NCBI GenBank assembly: GCA_021371965.1
Contig: JAJFVE010000170.1
Location: 1 to 18,367, forward strand
Direction: 5' to 3'
DNA: 18,367 nucleotides
Origin: Planctomycetaceae bacterium
Lineage (GTDB): Bacteria > Planctomycetota > Phycisphaerae > SM23-33
Shown: positions 15,627 to 18,367 of the stretch, piece after piece
Layout of the letters: each line of letters opens with the position of its first letter
Position numbering within the stretch: position 1 is the first letter of the stretch
Notes under the pieces: model-generated
The model's input: only the letters and a program-made list of their open reading frames with translations
What the model was told of the DNA's origin: nothing
Databases searched by the model: none
Position numbers and translations under genes: made by a program

Positions 15627-16100
15627 TCAGAACCACATTCCGGTAATGGTGGCTTCAAAGACCATGCGGCCGTCGACGTATCCCTGCGTGGCGCCGACGC
15701 AGCGGCGCGGGCGTTTGTCGATCATCAGCCCCAGCACCACGATCCGGTCGCCGGGGGCTACCGAACCTCGGAATTTCACATCCGTCACGCCGCCGAAGCC
15801 CAGGAAGCCTTCTTCCTTCTTCTCGCTGGCCATGCAGTAGCTGACAAGCTGGGCCGCCGTCTCGATCATCAGCACGCCGGGAAAGATCGGCCTGCCGGGA
15901 ATATGCCCGCGAACCCAGAACTCGTCGGCGGTCGGCTGGCGGATGCCCACGATCTGCGTGTGGTCCTCGTTCATGTAGCAGACGCCGTCAAGCTGGCGGA
16001 ACTCGAAGCGGTGCGGGTTGACCTTGGCGATCTCATCGCGGTCGATGATGATCTTGCTGGTATCGATCCCCGAGATGTCGAACAGTTCTTTAGGCGGCAT
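15627..16100 (-). CDS. FabZ-like 3-hydroxyacyl-ACP dehydratase (hotdog fold)
   Basis: This 157-aa cytoplasmic protein belongs to the FabZ/FabA-like hotdog family that dehydrates 3-hydroxyacyl-ACP in fatty acid elongation. The active-site His66 lies in VRGHIPGRPIFPGVL and Glu80 in MIETAAQ, at the 14-residue spacing of FabZ. Other family features are NPHRFEFRQLDGV near residue 30 and VKFRGSVAPGD. No other fatty acid or lipid A gene is adjacent, so it could be an accessory dehydratase; true FabZ is the simplest reading. A GAGG site six bases upstream and a good promoter precede the ATG. Confidence 0.85.
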   Translation of the reverse strand: MPPKELFDISGIDTSKIIIDRDEIAKVNPHRFEFRQLDGVCYMNEDHTQIVGIRQPTADEFWVRGHIPGRPIFPGVLMIETAAQLVSYCMASEKKEEGFLGFGGVTDVKFRGSVAPGDRIVVLGLMIDKRPRRCVGATQGYVDGRMVFEATITGMWF

Positions 16101-16123
16101 GAATAGCCTCGCTTTCGGCTGCT

Positions 16124-16152
16124 AGAATAGCAGTCTGGTCCGGAAGAGTCAA
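16124..16152 (-). promoter_or_regulatory. Sigma70-type promoter of the FabZ-like gene
   Basis: On the minus strand TTGACT (16152-16147; 5 of 6 consensus), a 17-base spacer and TATTCT (16129-16124; 4 of 6) lie 24 bases upstream of the start codon. The -35 box begins three bases after the fucosidase stop codon. The FabZ-like gene can thus be transcribed apart from the gene before it. Confidence 0.65.
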
Positions 16153-16155
16153 TGT

Positions 16156-17547
16156 TCACCGCTTTCGCGGGCGCACAGGGGTCAGCGTTGGGGCGGGCCT
16201 GGCAACGCGGTTTGCCACGCCTGTGCCTGGGTTAAGAAAGCGGTGAGCATGCCCGCTCTCCAACTCGATCACTACGACCGTGGCGATCTTGTCGGGGGTT
16301 TCTTTGGGCAATGTGATCGAGTTCCCGCCGCCGGCCTGCGTAATCTCGAGTCGCTTGTCGCCCTGGGCGAGCAGGTAGGCCTTCTTGATCTGGCCGATGG
16401 GGCCTTTCAGGGGCAGCTTGCCGTCGGTGGGCCAGTCGAAGACGATGGCGTAAAGCTTGTCGGCTTTGACGGTGTAGCGGCCCCACTGCGGGGCGGGCAA
16501 GGCGCTGGGCCTGGTCCCGTAGATGGCTTCGCCGTTGACCTTTAGCCACGCCCCCATCTCGCGCAGGCGCTGCACGCTCTCGGGCGGGATCGTGCCGTCG
16601 GACCTGGGGCCGACGTTGAGCAGGAAGTTGCCGCCCTTGCTGACCGAATCGATCAGCATGCGCACCAGCGTCTGGGTCGACTTCCAGTGGTCGTCGCGCG
16701 TCTTGAACCCCCAGGTGTTGTTCATCGTCATGCAGGTTTCCCAGTCGCGCCCGGGCGTGCCGGCCTTGGGGATGACCTGCTCGGGCGTTCCGAAGTCGCC
16801 GCCGGCGTGGCCGCCGAGGCGGTCGTTGGAGATGATGCCCGGCTGGAGTTTCAGCAGCGGCGAAAGAACGGCCGCCCGCTCCCTGGTCATGTTCACCGGG
16901 GTGTCCCACCAGAAGATCGCGACTTTGCCGTAGTTGGTCAGCAGCTCGCGCACCTGTGGGGCGGCCTTTTCGGCGATGTACTTGTCCATCGAGACGCGTG
17001 GGAGCTGCGTGTCCCAGTGATTGCCCGCCCCGCCGCCGTGGTGCCAGTCCTGGGCCTGCGAATAGTAGAAGCCCAGCTTCATGTCGTGCTTGCGGCAGGC
17101 GTCGGCGAGTTCCTTCAGCACGTCGCGCTTGAACGGCGTGGCGGCGACGATGTTGTACGCGCTGGCCTTGGAGTCGAACATCGCGAAGCCATCGTGATGC
17201 TTCGACGTGATGACGATGTATTTTTGCCCTGCGGCCTTGGCAAGCAGAACCCACTGCTCGGCGTCGAACTTGACGGGGTTGAACTGCCCGGCGAGCTTCT
17301 CGTACTCGGCGGCGGGGATCTTGGCGCCGTTCATGATCCACTCGCCCAGGCCGCCGACGGGCTGGCCCTTCCAGTCTCCAGCCGGGACGCAGTAAAGCCC
17401 CCAGTGGATGAACAACCCGAACTTGGCGTCGCGCCACCACTGCATGCGTGCGTCGCGCTGGGCGGGCGATTCGGCGGGGGCAGTATTGTCGGCGTTGGCG
17501 GGGCAGACCATGAACAGGGCCAGTGCAATTGGCAGAAGTTTCTTCAT
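16156..17547 (-). CDS. Secreted alpha-L-fucosidase, GH29
   Basis: This 463-aa exported glycoside hydrolase removes alpha-L-fucose from glycans. A signal peptide (KKLLPIALALFMVCPANA) opens it. GH29 landmarks are FGLFIHWGLY (residues 43-52), KHHDGFAMFDS (116-126) and FWWDTP, where Asp215 is the likely nucleophile by position. The NFLLNVGPRSDGTIP block is also present. A C-terminal beta domain follows. I chose the ATG at 17547, which has AGGAG upstream and gives a clean signal peptide. The longer frame from 17700 reads through a repeat element. It lies directly downstream of the rRNA operon terminator. The last ~20 residues are a basic, Pro-rich tail. Confidence 0.93.
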   Translation of the reverse strand: MKKLLPIALALFMVCPANADNTAPAESPAQRDARMQWWRDAKFGLFIHWGLYCVPAGDWKGQPVGGLGEWIMNGAKIPAAEYEKLAGQFNPVKFDAEQWVLLAKAAGQKYIVITSKHHDGFAMFDSKASAYNIVAATPFKRDVLKELADACRKHDMKLGFYYSQAQDWHHGGGAGNHWDTQLPRVSMDKYIAEKAAPQVRELLTNYGKVAIFWWDTPVNMTRERAAVLSPLLKLQPGIISNDRLGGHAGGDFGTPEQVIPKAGTPGRDWETCMTMNNTWGFKTRDDHWKSTQTLVRMLIDSVSKGGNFLLNVGPRSDGTIPPESVQRLREMGAWLKVNGEAIYGTRPSALPAPQWGRYTVKADKLYAIVFDWPTDGKLPLKGPIGQIKKAYLLAQGDKRLEITQAGGGNSITLPKETPDKIATVVVIELESGHAHRFLNPGTGVANRVARPAPTLTPVRPRKR

Positions 17548-17608
17548 GAGCGCTCTCCTGACAGCTTGACGAATCATTGAACACGCAAGGCCGTTTGTTG
17601 TTTTGATA

Positions 17609-17748
17609 TTAGCCGGTGAGGTCGCTGAGGACGCAGAGGAAGATGATGGACCGGGAATGTAGGAATGATGGAATGTCGAAGCGAACCATCTTCCCATCAT
17701 TCCATTTTTCCGTTACCCCTTCTCTTCTTCAGCGACCTCAGCGGCTAA
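17609..17748 (+). repeat. Long palindromic element with AGCCGCTGAGG arms, copy 3
   Basis: The left arm (17609-17649) begins TTAGCCGGTGAGGTCGCTG and the right arm (17717-17748) is an inverted copy with a short deletion. The inner modules GGAATG/ATGGAAT (17653-17678) and their inverse (17693-17711) extend the palindrome and match those in the element at 2951-2976. No gene lies inside. It separates the rRNA operon terminator from the fucosidase gene. Confidence 0.85.
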
Positions 17749-17780
17749 GAACTCCCTGTCGCCCGCGATGAGCGCAAGAG

Positions 17781-17812
17781 AAAAGCCTCCAGATTTTCAC
17801 CTGGAGGCTTTT
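17781..17812 (-). terminator. rRNA operon terminator
   Basis: A perfect 12-bp stem AAAAGCCTCCAG/CTGGAGGCTTTT with an 8-base loop lies just after the 3' end of 5S rRNA on the minus strand. It is followed by a T-rich tract (TTTTCTCTT), which is the classic intrinsic terminator layout. The stem also has A and T runs on both sides, so it might work in both directions. Confidence 0.88.
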
Positions 17813-17819
17813 CATAAAA

Positions 17820-17926
17820 GGCGGCATTCACCTACTCTCCCGCGTGAGCAGTACCATCGGCCGCTACGGCTTAACTTCTGTGTTCGGGATGGGAACAGGT
17901 GTGGCCCGCAGCGAATATACACCGCC
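17820..17926 (-). rRNA. 5S ribosomal RNA
   Basis: On the minus strand the sequence carries the conserved 5S core CACACCTGTTCCCATCCCG, then AACACAGAAGTTAAGCC, then GATGGTACTGC and GGGAGAGTAGG. Its ends pair as helix I (GGCGG with CCGCC). About 107 bases are bounded by this helix; real ends may differ by a few bases. It lies downstream of 23S in normal order. Confidence 0.95.
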
Positions 17927-18052
17927 AAAGCCCGGACAGACGGTTAGGCCTGTCCGGACGGAGGTAATAGGGTAATAGAGCCTGCAAGGTTCCGAAAATC
18001 TCGCTGTCCTAGCGAGCTCTCGAGCCAAAGGTCTGTGTGGACCGATGGCAAA
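17927..18052 (-). other. 23S-5S spacer with two hairpins
   Basis: This is the transcribed spacer between 23S and 5S, and no tRNA is present. Two perfect hairpins are visible: CCGGACAG/CTGTCCGG (17932-17939 with 17950-17957) and CTCGCT/AGCGAG (18000-18005 with 18011-18016). They may be RNase processing signals. A short tandem GGTAATAGGGTAATAG word lies at 17963-17978, similar in style to the intergenic repeats elsewhere. Confidence 0.6.
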
Positions 18053-18367
18053 TGTGATCAAGCAATCGCCCGTTAGTACCGGTCAGCTCAAGGTATTACT
18101 ACCCTTACACTTCCGGCCTATCAACCACCTGGTCTGGATGGGGGCTCTCTCTCCCCGAAGGGAGACTGGAATACTATTCTTGTGGTCAGCTTCCCGCTTA
18201 GATGCCTTCAGCGGTTATCCATTCCTAACGTAGCTACCCAGCGGTGCCCCTAACGGGACAACTGGTACACCAGAGGTTAGTCCTTCTAGGTCCTCTCGTA
18301 CTGAAGAAGAGTCCACGCAATATTCCCACGCCCACAGCAGATAGGGACCGACCTGGCTCACGCCGGT
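18053..18367 (-). rRNA. 23S ribosomal RNA, 3' end only
   Basis: On the minus strand this is the last ~315 bases of 23S rRNA. It contains the highly conserved sarcin-ricin region (AGTACGAGAGGACC), GGTGTACCAGTTGTC, GGATAACCGCTGAAGGCATC and the closing TTGAGCTGACCGGTACTAA. The gene continues past the right edge of the window. The 3' end near 18053 is estimated by comparison with the known 23S end and is uncertain by several bases. Confidence 0.95.

Noticed and set aside
18045..18233. Open frame on the plus strand at the right edge
   Set aside because: It lies inside 23S rRNA, on the opposite strand.

Overview
The window is GC-rich bacterial DNA, most probably from a member of the Planctomycetota and perhaps the class Phycisphaerae. 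This placement is inferred. It rests on the gene mix (a MoxR ATPase, a BatA/von Willebrand membrane protein, a very large secreted PQQ-like propeller protein, a secreted GH29 fucosidase and a non-pyrrolysine MttB homologue) and on the style of the intergenic repeats. No 16S sequence is in view.

Layout: positions 1-822 are the 3' part of a MoxR-type AAA+ ATPase gene. A strong sigma70-type promoter (TTGACA, 17 bp, TAGAAT) at 936-964 then leads through a structured leader into tRNA-Gln(UUG) and a conserved plus-strand translation block: prs, rplY/ctc, pth, rpsF, ssb, rpsR, rplI (1140-5749). This order is widespread in bacteria. pth and rpsF overlap by four bases (ATGA). From 5859 the content becomes accessory. 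It comprises an MttB-superfamily methyltransferase and a small secreted protein (both minus strand), a 731-aa BatA/VWA membrane protein (plus), an AT-rich orphan gene (minus), a 1298-aa secreted PQQ-like repeat protein (minus), a FabZ-like dehydratase with its own promoter (minus) and a secreted alpha-L-fucosidase (minus). The right end is the 3' end of an rRNA operon on the minus strand: 23S (partial), 5S and a 12-bp-stem terminator.

The most unusual feature is not a gene. Nearly every larger intergenic gap carries a palindromic or tandem element made of short repeated words. At least nine word families are present. Two families occur as full inverted pairs, one occurs twice as a composite, and some inner modules are shared between families. 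Eight elements begin within about ten bases of a stop codon, and two touch it. One element appears to supply the start codon of pth. These elements are the best candidate here for something undescribed.

The translation block forms one functional unit (PRPP synthesis, 5S-binding L25, peptidyl-tRNA recycling, S6, SSB, S18, L9). The secreted fucosidase and PQQ-like protein fit a polysaccharide-degrading life style, but they are not in an obvious operon with each other.
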